From JBPRGG01 sp051418075 (GTDB lineage Bacteria; Bacteroidota; Bacteroidia; Cytophagales; Cyclobacteriaceae): a DNA stretch of 64,000 bases. Numbering within the stretch: the first letter of the stretch is position 1; each line of letters opens with the position of its first letter. Made by a program: the position numbers and the translations under genes. Shown here one piece after another: positions 8,580 through 17,008 of the stretch. The DNA lies in NCBI GenBank assembly GCA_051418075.1, contig JBPRGG010000041.1, positions 62,001 through 126,000 of the forward strand. The letters are read 5' to 3'. The notes beneath the pieces were generated by a model, which was not told the DNA's origin, searched no databases, and saw only the letters and a program-made list of their open reading frames with translations.

Positions 8580-9926
8580 ATGAGCGAAGAACAACTGATT
8601 CAGCAGGTAGAAGATATTATAAATAAGAATGTCATTAAAGGTTATTCTAAAACTTTTCAGTGCGATTATCAATATATTAAACCTTCTGAGAAAACCTACC
8701 CATATCAATACTTCTGGGATACCTGCTTTCATGTGTTCATACTGGTAGCTTTGGGTCGTCTGGAATTTGCCAAACAAAGCATCAGAAGCCTTTTCAAAAT
8801 GCAGAGTGATGAGGGTTTTGTTGGAAATATTTTATATTGGAATAATGTATTGCCAGCCAGGATCACTGACTTACTACAATCCCGGCCAGGACAGAAGCGG
8901 GATTTGTTAAGATCACATATGAGTTCTTTGCTGCAGCCTCCGTTAGTAGCTGAAGCTGTTCAAAGGATCTTTGATGCTTCTCATGATCAGGAATTTGTGA
9001 GGGAAATGGTACCTAAACTGAAACATTACTATAATTGGCTGGCCCAAAACAGAAGCTACGATGACTCCGGGCTTTTGTTTATTATATCCTATTTCGAGAG
9101 TGGAATGGACTGGAAAGCATCTTTTGATCCGGTTTTAAACTATTATGATAAAAAAGCCTCCTGGAAATTATTTTTGAAAGTAGTTTATAATGACCTTAAA
9201 AACTTTCTGGATGATTATTGCCTTCCGAAGATCTACCAAAGAAATGACTTTATTGTCAAAGATGCAGGTTTTAACAGTATATATGCTCAGAATCTGCGGG
9301 CTTTGAGTAACCTCTGTCGGAATATCAATGATCCTGACTGGGAAAAATATGAAAAGCTGTCTCAAAAGGTTACTCAAAGCATTTTGGAAGTAATGTATGA
9401 CCAGGAAGAGGCTGCTTTTTTTGATGTATTCGGTCATGACAATAAAAAGCTTAAAACCCTTACTCCGACAATTTTTTTTCCCATCGTACTCGAAAATATT
9501 CCCAAAGAAATATCTTTAAATGTCATAAAAACGCATTTTTTTAATAAAGAGGAATTTCACACCCGTTATCCTATTCCTTCTTTGGCTGTAAATGATGCCT
9601 GTTTCAATCCTAATCAATCATTATATCTCTGGCGCGGACCTACCTGGATCTCAAATAATTGGTTTTTGTTTCAATATTTTTTAGAAAATGATGCCCGTGA
9701 TGAGGCTCAGAAGATAATTGAAAGTATTAAAAAGCTGATCACCAAGAGCGGATTTCGTGAATATTACAATCCCTTTTCTGGAGAAGGATATGGAGCTAAA
9801 GATTTCACCTGGGCTGGATTGATACTGGATATGATCCGAATGGAAAAGGGGGAATTATCAGCAAAATCATTGATTCAGAAATCACAAAAAAGAAATCCTG
9901 GCAGGCGCCAGGATTCTTATCGATGA
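8580..9926 (+). CDS. GH63-like (alpha/alpha)6-barrel glycoside hydrolase
   Basis: A 448-residue cytoplasmic protein (no signal peptide) of the MGH1-like/GH63 type, a clan of inverting alpha-glycosidases that includes glucosylglycerate/mannosylglycerate hydrolases and is related to trehalases. Seen: YPYQYFWDTCFHVFILVALGR near residue 40, FESGMDWKASFDP near 163 (general-acid Asp region of the clan), NDACFNPNQSLYLWRGPTW near 340, and YYNPFSGEGYGAKDFTWAG near 400, all aligning with the conserved clan blocks. The substrate is not determined. A compatible-solute role (trehalose, glucosylglycerate) is an inference, supported only by otsB lying 6 kb away. Confidence 0.78.
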   Translation: MSEEQLIQQVEDIINKNVIKGYSKTFQCDYQYIKPSEKTYPYQYFWDTCFHVFILVALGRLEFAKQSIRSLFKMQSDEGFVGNILYWNNVLPARITDLLQSRPGQKRDLLRSHMSSLLQPPLVAEAVQRIFDASHDQEFVREMVPKLKHYYNWLAQNRSYDDSGLLFIISYFESGMDWKASFDPVLNYYDKKASWKLFLKVVYNDLKNFLDDYCLPKIYQRNDFIVKDAGFNSIYAQNLRALSNLCRNINDPDWEKYEKLSQKVTQSILEVMYDQEEAAFFDVFGHDNKKLKTLTPTIFFPIVLENIPKEISLNVIKTHFFNKEEFHTRYPIPSLAVNDACFNPNQSLYLWRGPTWISNNWFLFQYFLENDARDEAQKIIESIKKLITKSGFREYYNPFSGEGYGAKDFTWAGLILDMIRMEKGELSAKSLIQKSQKRNPGRRQDSYR

Positions 9927-10069
9927 ACTTGAACTTATTGAAAAAAGTGGAGGTGTTTGTAATTCATACTTTTATGATTTTATCCACCATAAGTAACCCA
10001 CTTATAAATCTTTTTTTTAAAAATAATTGATATTTTTTTGTAAGTCGCTAACAGCCAAAACTTTACACA

Positions 10070-10282
10070 TCAATCATTTTCATCTTTTTTCTTTTGATCT
10101 TTTTCGTTACCCACCATTTTATCAAAATCAGCCTGTTCATCAGTGCGTTCCTCACTTCCTTTATTAGGTTTTTTGGATACATATTCAGATCCCTGGGTTT
10201 GTGATTTGATCCGGTTTTCCCTCACTTCTTTTTTCTCTATTTCCTTATTTTGTTCTTCCTTCTTTTCTTTTTGTTCAGCCAT
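10070..10282 (-). CDS. Small highly charged hypothetical protein
   Basis: A 70-residue protein almost entirely of Lys, Glu, Gln, Asp, Arg and Asn, with no hydrophobic core and probably intrinsically disordered. Starts MAEQKEKKEEQNKE and ends in a run of Lys/Asp. Small charged proteins of this kind are frequent in Bacteroidota near stress genes, but no family is recognised. The ATG has an AT-rich upstream region. The moderate confidence reflects the low-complexity composition. Confidence 0.5.
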   Translation of the reverse strand: MAEQKEKKEEQNKEIEKKEVRENRIKSQTQGSEYVSKKPNKGSEERTDEQADFDKMVGNEKDQKKKDEND

Positions 10283-10368
10283 GAAAATTAAATTTTAATT
10301 TAAAACATTACTAAAATTTTAACTTGGCTACTCACCCAATGTTCATAACTGGAAGCATCTTAAACAAC

Positions 10369-10399
10369 AAAAGGAGACCCTTGTGAAGAATCTCCTTTG
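10369..10399 (-). terminator. Rho-independent terminator of sodC
   Basis: The hairpin has arms AAAGGAGA (10370-10377) and TCTCCTTT (10391-10398). Read on the minus strand it is followed by TTGTTGTTT. It lies 21 nt after the sodC stop codon. Confidence 0.7.
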
Positions 10400-10419
10400 A
10401 TATTTCTCTGATAGAGAAA

Positions 10420-11019
10420 CTATTGTCTTTGAATCACTCCACAGGCAATTCTGGCCCCAGCGGCACCTGTCGGCTGAGTGGTGAAATCATCAGCATCAGC
10501 ATGGACAATAACTGATTTATTTATAATGTCCGAAGTTGATCCATCACCTATTGTCCATATGTCTATGGTAGTTTGAAATTGCACGGTGCTGTCACTGCCA
10601 ACTTCTAGATTACCAATATCCCCATAGTGAAATTCATCAGTATGGCTGATATGGCCGTGATCTTCAGTGGTAGGATTCCAGTGTCCGCCAGCAGAAGTAG
10701 CATCAGGCGCACTACAGTCACCATTTTCATGCAAATGAATGGCATGCGTTCCCGGAGGCACACCTTGTAAATCCACGGTCAGTTGAACGGCATTATCGGC
10801 CATCTCAAATGTAATCGTACCATTTACATTACTACCGCTGGCTGGCCCCATTTGAGCCATAGCAGTTGCTTCAGTTTCTTCTTCCACAGCCATAGATTCT
10901 TCCATAGGTTCATCTGTAGTTTCATCTTCTGCTGTTTGTCGGGTACCTGTATCACAGGCGGTCATGATGAAGAAAAGCAAAAAAGAAGCAATAGATAACA
11001 GTTTTATTTTCTTGCTCAT
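10420..11019 (-). CDS. sodC: Cu/Zn superoxide dismutase, lipoprotein
   Basis: Dismutates superoxide to peroxide and oxygen in the periplasm or at the outer membrane. 199 residues: a lipoprotein signal with lipobox IMTAC (acylated C22), an acidic Glu/Thr-rich linker (about 23-55), then the SodC fold. Metal ligands are all visible: Cu ligands H95, H97 and H173, bridging H113 (GGHWNP), and Zn ligands H121, H131 and D134 (HYGDIGNL). C102 and C193 supply the conserved disulphide. Start chosen at the Met before the basic-hydrophobic signal. It is divergent from the metal ATPase unit. Confidence 0.95.
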   Translation of the reverse strand: MSKKIKLLSIASFLLFFIMTACDTGTRQTAEDETTDEPMEESMAVEEETEATAMAQMGPASGSNVNGTITFEMADNAVQLTVDLQGVPPGTHAIHLHENGDCSAPDATSAGGHWNPTTEDHGHISHTDEFHYGDIGNLEVGSDSTVQFQTTIDIWTIGDGSTSDIINKSVIVHADADDFTTQPTGAAGARIACGVIQRQ

Positions 11020-11200
11020 CGTTTAAAAATTTTAGGTTTAAAAATAGTTTAATGGAATATTAACCATAATAAGTTGCTTTGGTTATGGAAATCATTTTTT
11101 TATTTTAGGGATTGGTTGATTAATTTAAACTCATTATAAATTAACAATAATTTAATAGATTTTGATGATTATTTTTAGTTTAATTTTAAAATGTTATTAA

Positions 11201-11311
11201 TTTTGAAATGTGAACAAGCGGTACTATTGACAGATAGTATGCAGCCGGGCCCCAGATGGGGCAGCAGGAAAGCCCTGCGGGACACCTTAAAAGGTCTCGT
11301 GGGGCTTTTTT
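11201..11311 (+). ncRNA. NiCo (czcD-type) metal-sensing riboswitch
   Basis: A cis-regulatory RNA in the leader of the metal ATPase. Four helices radiate from a junction: P1 (UUUU 11201-11204 and GUG 11210-11212 with CAC 11283-11285 and AAAA 11289-11292, interrupted by a loop), P2 (TACTAT 11222-11227 / ATAGTA 11234-11239), P3 (GCCCC 11249-11253 / GGGGC 11258-11262) and P4 (GCAGG 11264-11268 / CCTGC 11274-11278). The junction segments match the NiCo core as I recall it: AACAAGCGG between P1 and P2 (compare AGCAGGCAA), TGCAGCCGG between P2 and P3, and GGGACA after P4. The family binds Co2+, Ni2+ and reportedly Fe2+ cooperatively. The 3' half is shared with the terminator at 11269-11311, so metal binding should favour read-through. 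P1 is the weakest helix. Confidence 0.88.
11269..11311 (+). terminator. Riboswitch expression-platform terminator
   Basis: A 12-bp stem (G-U pairs included) is formed by GCCCTGCGGGAC (11272-11283) and GTCTCGTGGGGC (11294-11305). It is extended by AAA/TTT and followed by T at 11306-11311. The 5' arm contains the P4 3' strand and the GGGAC core of the aptamer, making aptamer and terminator mutually exclusive. Confidence 0.9.
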
Positions 11312-11336
11312 ATTTTGGATCATTAAATTGTTTTTT

Positions 11337-13346
11337 ATGTCGATAACAACTGCTGATCATCAGGAAAAAATATCCTGTAAAAAAGAAGAGAAATTTCGTC
11401 GTAAGCAGAAAAAAAACAAGCAGGTAAAACCAAATTATGAATTGATTTTTTCTGTTTCCTGTGGCGTTACCTTATTGGCTGGATTTATAATGGATCAACT
11501 ATCCCTGATTCCTGACTGGCTGGCCTTATTTATATATTTTTTGTCCTACTTTTTTGGCGGATTTTTTCTACTAAAGGATGTGGTACGATCGCTGGGCAAA
11601 AAGAGTTTTGACATAGACCTGCTGATGCTCATTGCTGCCATTGGCGCAGCTATCCTGGGCAAATGGTCCGAAGGAGCTTTATTACTTTTTTTATTTTCTA
11701 TGGGTCATGCCCTGGAACATTTGGCTTTGGAAAAAGCGCACAAATCTATCGCAGCCCTTACCAAACTTAGCCCAAAGGTGGCTCTGGTTAAAGTTGACGG
11801 TCAGGTTACTGAAGTACCGGTTGAAGATCTAAAGGTAGGTGATATTGTTATTGTGAAACCTGATGCTATCATTACGGCCGATGGAATTGTGGTTAAAGGA
11901 GAAAGCAACGTTAACCAGTCAACCATCACTGGTGAGAGTATCCCGGTTGAAAAAATGCCATATGTTGAAAATCACACCGGGAATATTCCCAATCAACATA
12001 AAGTTTTTTCAGGTACATTGAATGGAAATGGATACCTTGAAATAAAAGTAACACATGAAGCTAAAGATTCCACCCTGTCTAAATTGATCAGGCTGGTCAA
12101 TGAAGCTCAGGCACATCAATCTAAGAGCCAAAAATTTACTAAAAAATTTGAACGGATCTTTGTGCCTTCAATACTGATCTTTATTTTTCTGCTCAATTTT
12201 GCTTTTTTAGTACTGGATGAAACATTTAGCCAAAGTTTCTATCGTGCTATCACAGTATTAGTGGTGGCCAGTCCCTGTGCACTTGTAATTTCCACCCCCA
12301 GTGCAGTATTAAGTGGTGTAGCCAGAGCAGCCCGATCAGGGGTACTGATAAAGGGTGGTCGCCCACTGGAGGATCTTGGTACAATAAAAGCAGTGGCCTT
12401 TGATAAAACAGGCACCCTGACCCGGGGAGAGCCACGTATTACGGATGTAATCCCATTAAACAAGATGGGCCAGGAACAATTGATCAAAATGGTAATTTCT
12501 GTAGAAAAAATGAGTGATCATCCACTGGCCAAGGCTATCGTAAAGGATGGAGTTGGCTGGCTAAGTAAAAAAACTGCCGTACATGACTGGCTGGAAGTAG
12601 AACATTTCGAATCCTTAACTGGCAGAGGGATCAAAGCCAAAGTATCAGGTAGTCCGGTGATCATAGGCAACCTTGAGGCATTTCAGGAATTAAAGATCTT
12701 TCCTGACCAGCATATCAGAAATCAACTGATAAAGCTGGAAGAACAAGGCAAAACTTCCATCCTGGTAAGGAAAGGGGATGAATTTAAAGGCATTTTAGCT
12801 GTTATGGATATCCCAAGACCGGAAAATCAGGAGGTTATGAGCAAACTAAAAGCCATTGGTATTGAACGAATCATTATGCTAACCGGTGATAATCAGCGGG
12901 TAGCTCATTCTGTAGCTCAATCTTCAGGCATTCATGAGGCCTGGGGCCATTTGTTTCCCGAAGATAAGGTGGAGGCCATACAAAAACTGATTCAGTCAGG
13001 AATTAAAGTAGCCATGATTGGAGATGGTGTGAATGATGCCCCGGCCATGGCCAATAGTACGGTAGGAATTGCTATGGGGGCAGCCGGATCTGATCTGGCC
13101 CTGGAAACAGCCGATATTGCATTAATGGGTGACAACCTGAAAAACCTTCCTTTTGCCATTGGACTGAGCCAGATGACCAGAAATATCATCAGACAAAACA
13201 TTTTTATAAGCCTGGGGGTGATTGCCACCATGATCCCCCTCACACTTCTTGGCATTGCCTCCATTGGTCCGGCTGTGCTTATCCATGAAGGATCCACTAT
13301 ATTGGTGGTTTTCAATGCATTAAGATTATTAAAGTACGACTATTAG
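11337..13346 (+). CDS. P1B-type metal-exporting ATPase (P1B-4, Co/Ni/Fe class)
   Basis: Inner-membrane heavy-metal efflux ATPase of 669 residues. Seen: the actuator motif TGES, a transmembrane metal-site motif S312-P313-C314 (SPC instead of CPC), phosphorylation site D356 in DKTGTLTRGEP, the HP motif (SDHPLAKAI), MIGDGVNDAPAMA, and a last-helix motif H650-EGST. SPC plus HEGxT defines the P1B-4 subgroup that exports Co2+, Ni2+, Fe2+ or related ions. No N-terminal HMA or CxxC domain is present, only a basic tail, as usual for P1B-4. An in-frame ATG at 11256 is rejected as start because it lies inside the riboswitch; ATG 11337 follows the terminator. Regulation by the leader RNA is strongly implied. 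Confidence 0.93.
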   Translation: MSITTADHQEKISCKKEEKFRRKQKKNKQVKPNYELIFSVSCGVTLLAGFIMDQLSLIPDWLALFIYFLSYFFGGFFLLKDVVRSLGKKSFDIDLLMLIAAIGAAILGKWSEGALLLFLFSMGHALEHLALEKAHKSIAALTKLSPKVALVKVDGQVTEVPVEDLKVGDIVIVKPDAIITADGIVVKGESNVNQSTITGESIPVEKMPYVENHTGNIPNQHKVFSGTLNGNGYLEIKVTHEAKDSTLSKLIRLVNEAQAHQSKSQKFTKKFERIFVPSILIFIFLLNFAFLVLDETFSQSFYRAITVLVVASPCALVISTPSAVLSGVARAARSGVLIKGGRPLEDLGTIKAVAFDKTGTLTRGEPRITDVIPLNKMGQEQLIKMVISVEKMSDHPLAKAIVKDGVGWLSKKTAVHDWLEVEHFESLTGRGIKAKVSGSPVIIGNLEAFQELKIFPDQHIRNQLIKLEEQGKTSILVRKGDEFKGILAVMDIPRPENQEVMSKLKAIGIERIIMLTGDNQRVAHSVAQSSGIHEAWGHLFPEDKVEAIQKLIQSGIKVAMIGDGVNDAPAMANSTVGIAMGAAGSDLALETADIALMGDNLKNLPFAIGLSQMTRNIIRQNIFISLGVIATMIPLTLLGIASIGPAVLIHEGSTILVVFNALRLLKYDY

Positions 13347-13350
13347 CAGA

Positions 13351-13386
13351 AAAAAAGCGCCGCAAGGGCTTCTAACGGCATTTTTC
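13351..13386 (+). terminator. Probable terminator after metal ATPase
   Basis: A run of A and GCCG pair with CGGC followed by ATTTTT (arms about 13351-13362 and 13376-13385, with a two-base bulge). Moderate stem; position just after the stop codon supports it. Confidence 0.45.
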
Positions 13387-13424
13387 GTGTAAGGCCAAAT
13401 ATGAATAATCCTGTTTCGTGTAAG
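13383..13424. repeat. 11-bp direct repeat upstream of sensor kinase
   Basis: TTTCGTGTAAG occurs at 13383-13393 and again at 13414-13424, a centre spacing of 31 bp (about three helical turns). It ends 73 bp upstream of the kinase start codon. It could be a tandem regulator site, but this is inference from arrangement only. Confidence 0.35.
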
Positions 13425-13497
13425 TAATCAGCTTGCTTTTAGTTTTTATAAGCTTTAGGTCAAACTAATTTTAGAACTTGAACTTAAATGGCAATGA

Positions 13498-16482
13498 ATG
13501 CGAACTTACAACTTTGGTGATTTTACAAGATCCTTTAAGAATCATTTCAAACCAACCATAAAAAACCAGCATTATATAAATGACTTCTTTCAGGAATTAT
13601 CTGTAGTCAACCTGGAAAGGATCAGGATCTTTTCCCTGATTGTAACTTTACTAATTTTCATATTTGCCTTATCAATAGATTTTTATTATTTCTTCAGCGG
13701 GAGTAGTCTTCAAATCCCTGAAGCCAATAATCTGCTACTCATTCACCTTTTTGCCTTTTTTTTCTACTTGATTTTCAGCTTTGTAGCAAAATTTTACCTG
13801 AAGCACTCTATTGATATCAAGAAAACCTCCAAAATTATTCTTAATGTCTTTTCGGTAATATCCATTGGATTTGCCATAATAATCGCATTACAAAGGCATA
13901 ATTTAGACGCTCCTACTTCCTTTTTCACTATTGTACTGGCAGCTATTTTGGTAGGATTTTATCGTCGACTAGGTGAAGCATTGCTATTGACCATTATCAG
14001 CAATCTCATCTTCGTTGCTTTATTATACGTCTATCAGGATAAACTGATCGTTTTTACTGGTCAGATAGCCAACAATATGATATTCAGCACTTTGTTTTTG
14101 CTTTTATCCAGAAGCTTTTTTAAAATAAAGATTGGAGAATTCGAACACCTTAAACAATTTGAAGGACAGGCAGATGTACTTAAAAATAAAAATGAGCAGC
14201 TCAGGAAAGCCAAAATCACTTTATCATCTATCAATAAAAATATATTTCAGGGCCTTTTTCGAATTGATTTCCGGGGCAGATTGATCTATGTCAATGATTT
14301 TTTTGTGAATTTGTTTGGCTATCAATCCGACAGCAAACTTCTCCAGGAATGGAATATCTTCCAGGTTTTTCCTAAGGCTAAATTGCGAAAATTACACCGT
14401 GATCTCATAACGCAGGGATATATTAAAGATGAAGAATTTGAATTTATCCGTGAAGACGGGTCAGCCTTCTGGGGATTGGTCAATTGTTCGATGGACAAGA
14501 ACAAACGATTCTTTATAGATGGATCAATTGCAGATCATACTTTGCGAAAACAAAATGAAAAAGCATTGGAGAACCTGTCATTAGTGGCCAGCAAAACAGA
14601 TAATGCTGTAATCATTATAGATTGTGAAGAAAAGATCGAATGGGTAAATGAAGGCTTTTCCAGGATCACGGGATATTCATTTGAAGAAGCCAAAGGTAAA
14701 AAACCCGGCATTTTATTTCAGGGACCAAAAACCGACCCTGATACCGTGAAGAAAATAGGGCTGAAGATTAGTAAAGGTGAAAGTTTTATTGGCGAAATGC
14801 TAAATTATCATAAAAATGGTCATGAATTCTGGGTGCATCTTACTTTGAACCCTATTCTGAATGGCCAAAAGCAAATCGTCAAATACATCATGGTGGAAAG
14901 TGATATTACAGAAAGGAAGAAAGTAGAAAAAGAATTGATAAAAGCCAAAGAAGAAGCCGTTTCTTCAATGAAAGCCAAAGATGAATTTTTGTCTATGGTG
15001 AGTCATGAACTACGAACACCTCTGAATGCCGTGATTGGTATGACCCATGTATTGCTTCAGGAAAATCCCAGAGAAGATCAGCTTCAAAACCTGGGTCCTT
15101 TAAAAATTTCTGCTGAATATTTATTATCATTGATCAATGATATACTCGATTTTTCTAAAATTGAAGCAGGTAAAATCACCATAGATCATTCGCCATTTAA
15201 TTTTAAAGAATTCATCAGTTCCCTGGAGCAAACTTTTTACTTTCAATCCAACGAAAAAAACATTACCTTCCTTACTAATATTGAAGAGTCTATTCCTGCC
15301 CGGCTTATTGGTGATCCTGTCCGGCTTAACCAGATCCTGGTTAACCTGATCAGTAATTCCATCAAATTTACTGAGAAAGGGTTTATTACCCTCACAGTGT
15401 CAAATATAGATCAGACAGAAACTGATATCAAATTGCACTTTTCAATCAAAGATACGGGTATAGGTATACCTGATGAAAAATTGAAATCAATATTTGACCG
15501 GTTTGAGCAGGTTGGGAACCAACAAAAAAACAAACGAGGTGGTACGGGTCTGGGCCTGGCTATAACCAAAAACCTGGTAGAGTTAATGGGAGGGGAAATT
15601 GTAGTTTACAGCCAGCTAAACAAAGGATCTGAATTCAGCTTCAGTATTTCAGTGGGTATAGCCACGAGTGATTGTAAGGATCAGGATAAAACCACCAACC
15701 TGAATGTATCAGAAGACTTTAAGGGCCTTTCATTGTTGCTGGTGGAGGATAACAAGTTCAATCAATTGGTGGCTATCAAATTCCTGCAGAAATGGAATGT
15801 TGATTTTGATGTAGCTGAAAATGGACTGGAAGCCCTGGCAATGAGCCGGGAAAAACAGTATCAAATTATACTAATGGACCTTCAAATGCCTGAAATGGAT
15901 GGTTTTACTGCCACCAAACAAATTCGCCAAATGAAGCATTATCAATCCGTCCCCATTATTGCCTTGACTGCTGCCTCTCTGGAAGCAAAAGAAGAAGTTT
16001 TTAAAGCGGGCATGAATGATTTTCTGATCAAACCTTTCAACCCGGTAGAATTGAATCAAAAAATTAATCAACACTTTTTGCAGCCTGCAATGAACGAAGA
16101 AAATTCTTCCATTCATCTTGATATTTCAGAAATTGAGAAAATAAGCAGCGGAGATAATGATTTCCTTTTGGAACTATTAAATATTTGTGCTGAACAACTA
16201 AAAAATCTTCCCCAGCAACTAAAAAACGCACTGGAGCAACAAAACCTGCCCGAAGTTAAAAATATAATGCATAAAGTAAAGCCTTCTATTAAAATGCTAC
16301 ACTATGAGCGACTGGAAAACATATCTGTTGATTTTCATCAATTAATCAAGGAGTCCGGTGATCTGGATCTTATTTCCCGGAAAGCAGATCAATTGATTGA
16401 AGTTATCAAAGCTATTGAAGTTGAACTGGAACAGAAAACCAAGGAAGTAAAACAAGCATCCTTTAATAAACAGATAGGCTAA
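13498..16482 (+). CDS. Hybrid sensor histidine kinase (TM-PAS-PAS-HisKA-HATPase-REC-HPt)
   Basis: A 994-residue membrane-bound signalling protein. Order: five or six hydrophobic helices (about 43-210), a short coiled coil, two PAS domains (about 245-350 and 355-475), HisKA with phospho-acceptor H503 (SHELRTPLN), HATPase_c with N box (LVNLISNSIKF, about 610-620), DTGIGIP and GGTGLGLAI, a receiver with acceptor D794 (MDLQMPEMDG), and a C-terminal HPt-like domain with H925 (IMHKVKPSIKML). The whole phosphorelay H-D-H is therefore in one chain. The signal sensed is unknown. The 3' end overlaps the convergent receiver gene by 4 bp, suggesting that gene as the final relay partner. Confidence 0.92.
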   Translation: MRTYNFGDFTRSFKNHFKPTIKNQHYINDFFQELSVVNLERIRIFSLIVTLLIFIFALSIDFYYFFSGSSLQIPEANNLLLIHLFAFFFYLIFSFVAKFYLKHSIDIKKTSKIILNVFSVISIGFAIIIALQRHNLDAPTSFFTIVLAAILVGFYRRLGEALLLTIISNLIFVALLYVYQDKLIVFTGQIANNMIFSTLFLLLSRSFFKIKIGEFEHLKQFEGQADVLKNKNEQLRKAKITLSSINKNIFQGLFRIDFRGRLIYVNDFFVNLFGYQSDSKLLQEWNIFQVFPKAKLRKLHRDLITQGYIKDEEFEFIREDGSAFWGLVNCSMDKNKRFFIDGSIADHTLRKQNEKALENLSLVASKTDNAVIIIDCEEKIEWVNEGFSRITGYSFEEAKGKKPGILFQGPKTDPDTVKKIGLKISKGESFIGEMLNYHKNGHEFWVHLTLNPILNGQKQIVKYIMVESDITERKKVEKELIKAKEEAVSSMKAKDEFLSMVSHELRTPLNAVIGMTHVLLQENPREDQLQNLGPLKISAEYLLSLINDILDFSKIEAGKITIDHSPFNFKEFISSLEQTFYFQSNEKNITFLTNIEESIPARLIGDPVRLNQILVNLISNSIKFTEKGFITLTVSNIDQTETDIKLHFSIKDTGIGIPDEKLKSIFDRFEQVGNQQKNKRGGTGLGLAITKNLVELMGGEIVVYSQLNKGSEFSFSISVGIATSDCKDQDKTTNLNVSEDFKGLSLLLVEDNKFNQLVAIKFLQKWNVDFDVAENGLEALAMSREKQYQIILMDLQMPEMDGFTATKQIRQMKHYQSVPIIALTAASLEAKEEVFKAGMNDFLIKPFNPVELNQKINQHFLQPAMNEENSSIHLDISEIEKISSGDNDFLLELLNICAEQLKNLPQQLKNALEQQNLPEVKNIMHKVKPSIKMLHYERLENISVDFHQLIKESGDLDLISRKADQLIEVIKAIEVELEQKTKEVKQASFNKQIG

Positions 16483-16859
16483 AAAATATTGGATAGTATT
16501 TCGGTAACTTTTAGCTTGGTCAAGGGCTTTTTAATATAGCCTTTGATAGCATGTTTTTTGGCTAACGACAAATCATTCGGATGATTTGATGAAGACAATA
16601 TCACTACATTCAGATTTTCAACCTGATTATTATCCTTTAAATGCTGTAAAAATTCAAATCCATCAATTCCCGGCATATGAATATCCAGGAAAATCAGATT
16701 GCTGGCCTTCGAGTTATTCAACTGCTTGCAATATAACAATCCTTCTTCAGGGTCTGAAAAAGTTATTATATCCTCTGCTACAGACATGTCTGAAATCACC
16801 AATTTGCATAGCTCCAGGTTTATTTCATCGTCATCAACTAATACAACCTTCTTTAACAT
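16479..16859 (-). CDS. Stand-alone response-regulator receiver protein
   Basis: A 126-residue single-domain receiver (CheY/Rcp1-like). Seen: the acidic pocket VDDDE (residues 8-12), phospho-acceptor D59 (LIFLDIHMPGIDG), the switch Ser (VVILSSSNHP), and the conserved Lys-Pro (YIKKPL) near the C-terminus. There is no output domain, so it acts through protein contact or as a phosphate shuttle. It is encoded tail-to-tail with the hybrid kinase, sharing the four bases CTAA for both stop codons. Confidence 0.92.
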   Translation of the reverse strand: MLKKVVLVDDDEINLELCKLVISDMSVAEDIITFSDPEEGLLYCKQLNNSKASNLIFLDIHMPGIDGFEFLQHLKDNNQVENLNVVILSSSNHPNDLSLAKKHAIKGYIKKPLTKLKVTEILSNIF

Positions 16860-17008
16860 AAAAAAAATTCATTCAAGTTTAGAACAAATCACAATTTCAT
16901 CGATAAATATAAATAGAATTTTATAATTAAGACAAAATCAACCTAAATGTTTGACTTTAAAGTAATAAAATTACAGGAAGTAATTTGAAAATCAGGAAAA
17001 TATCAGCC

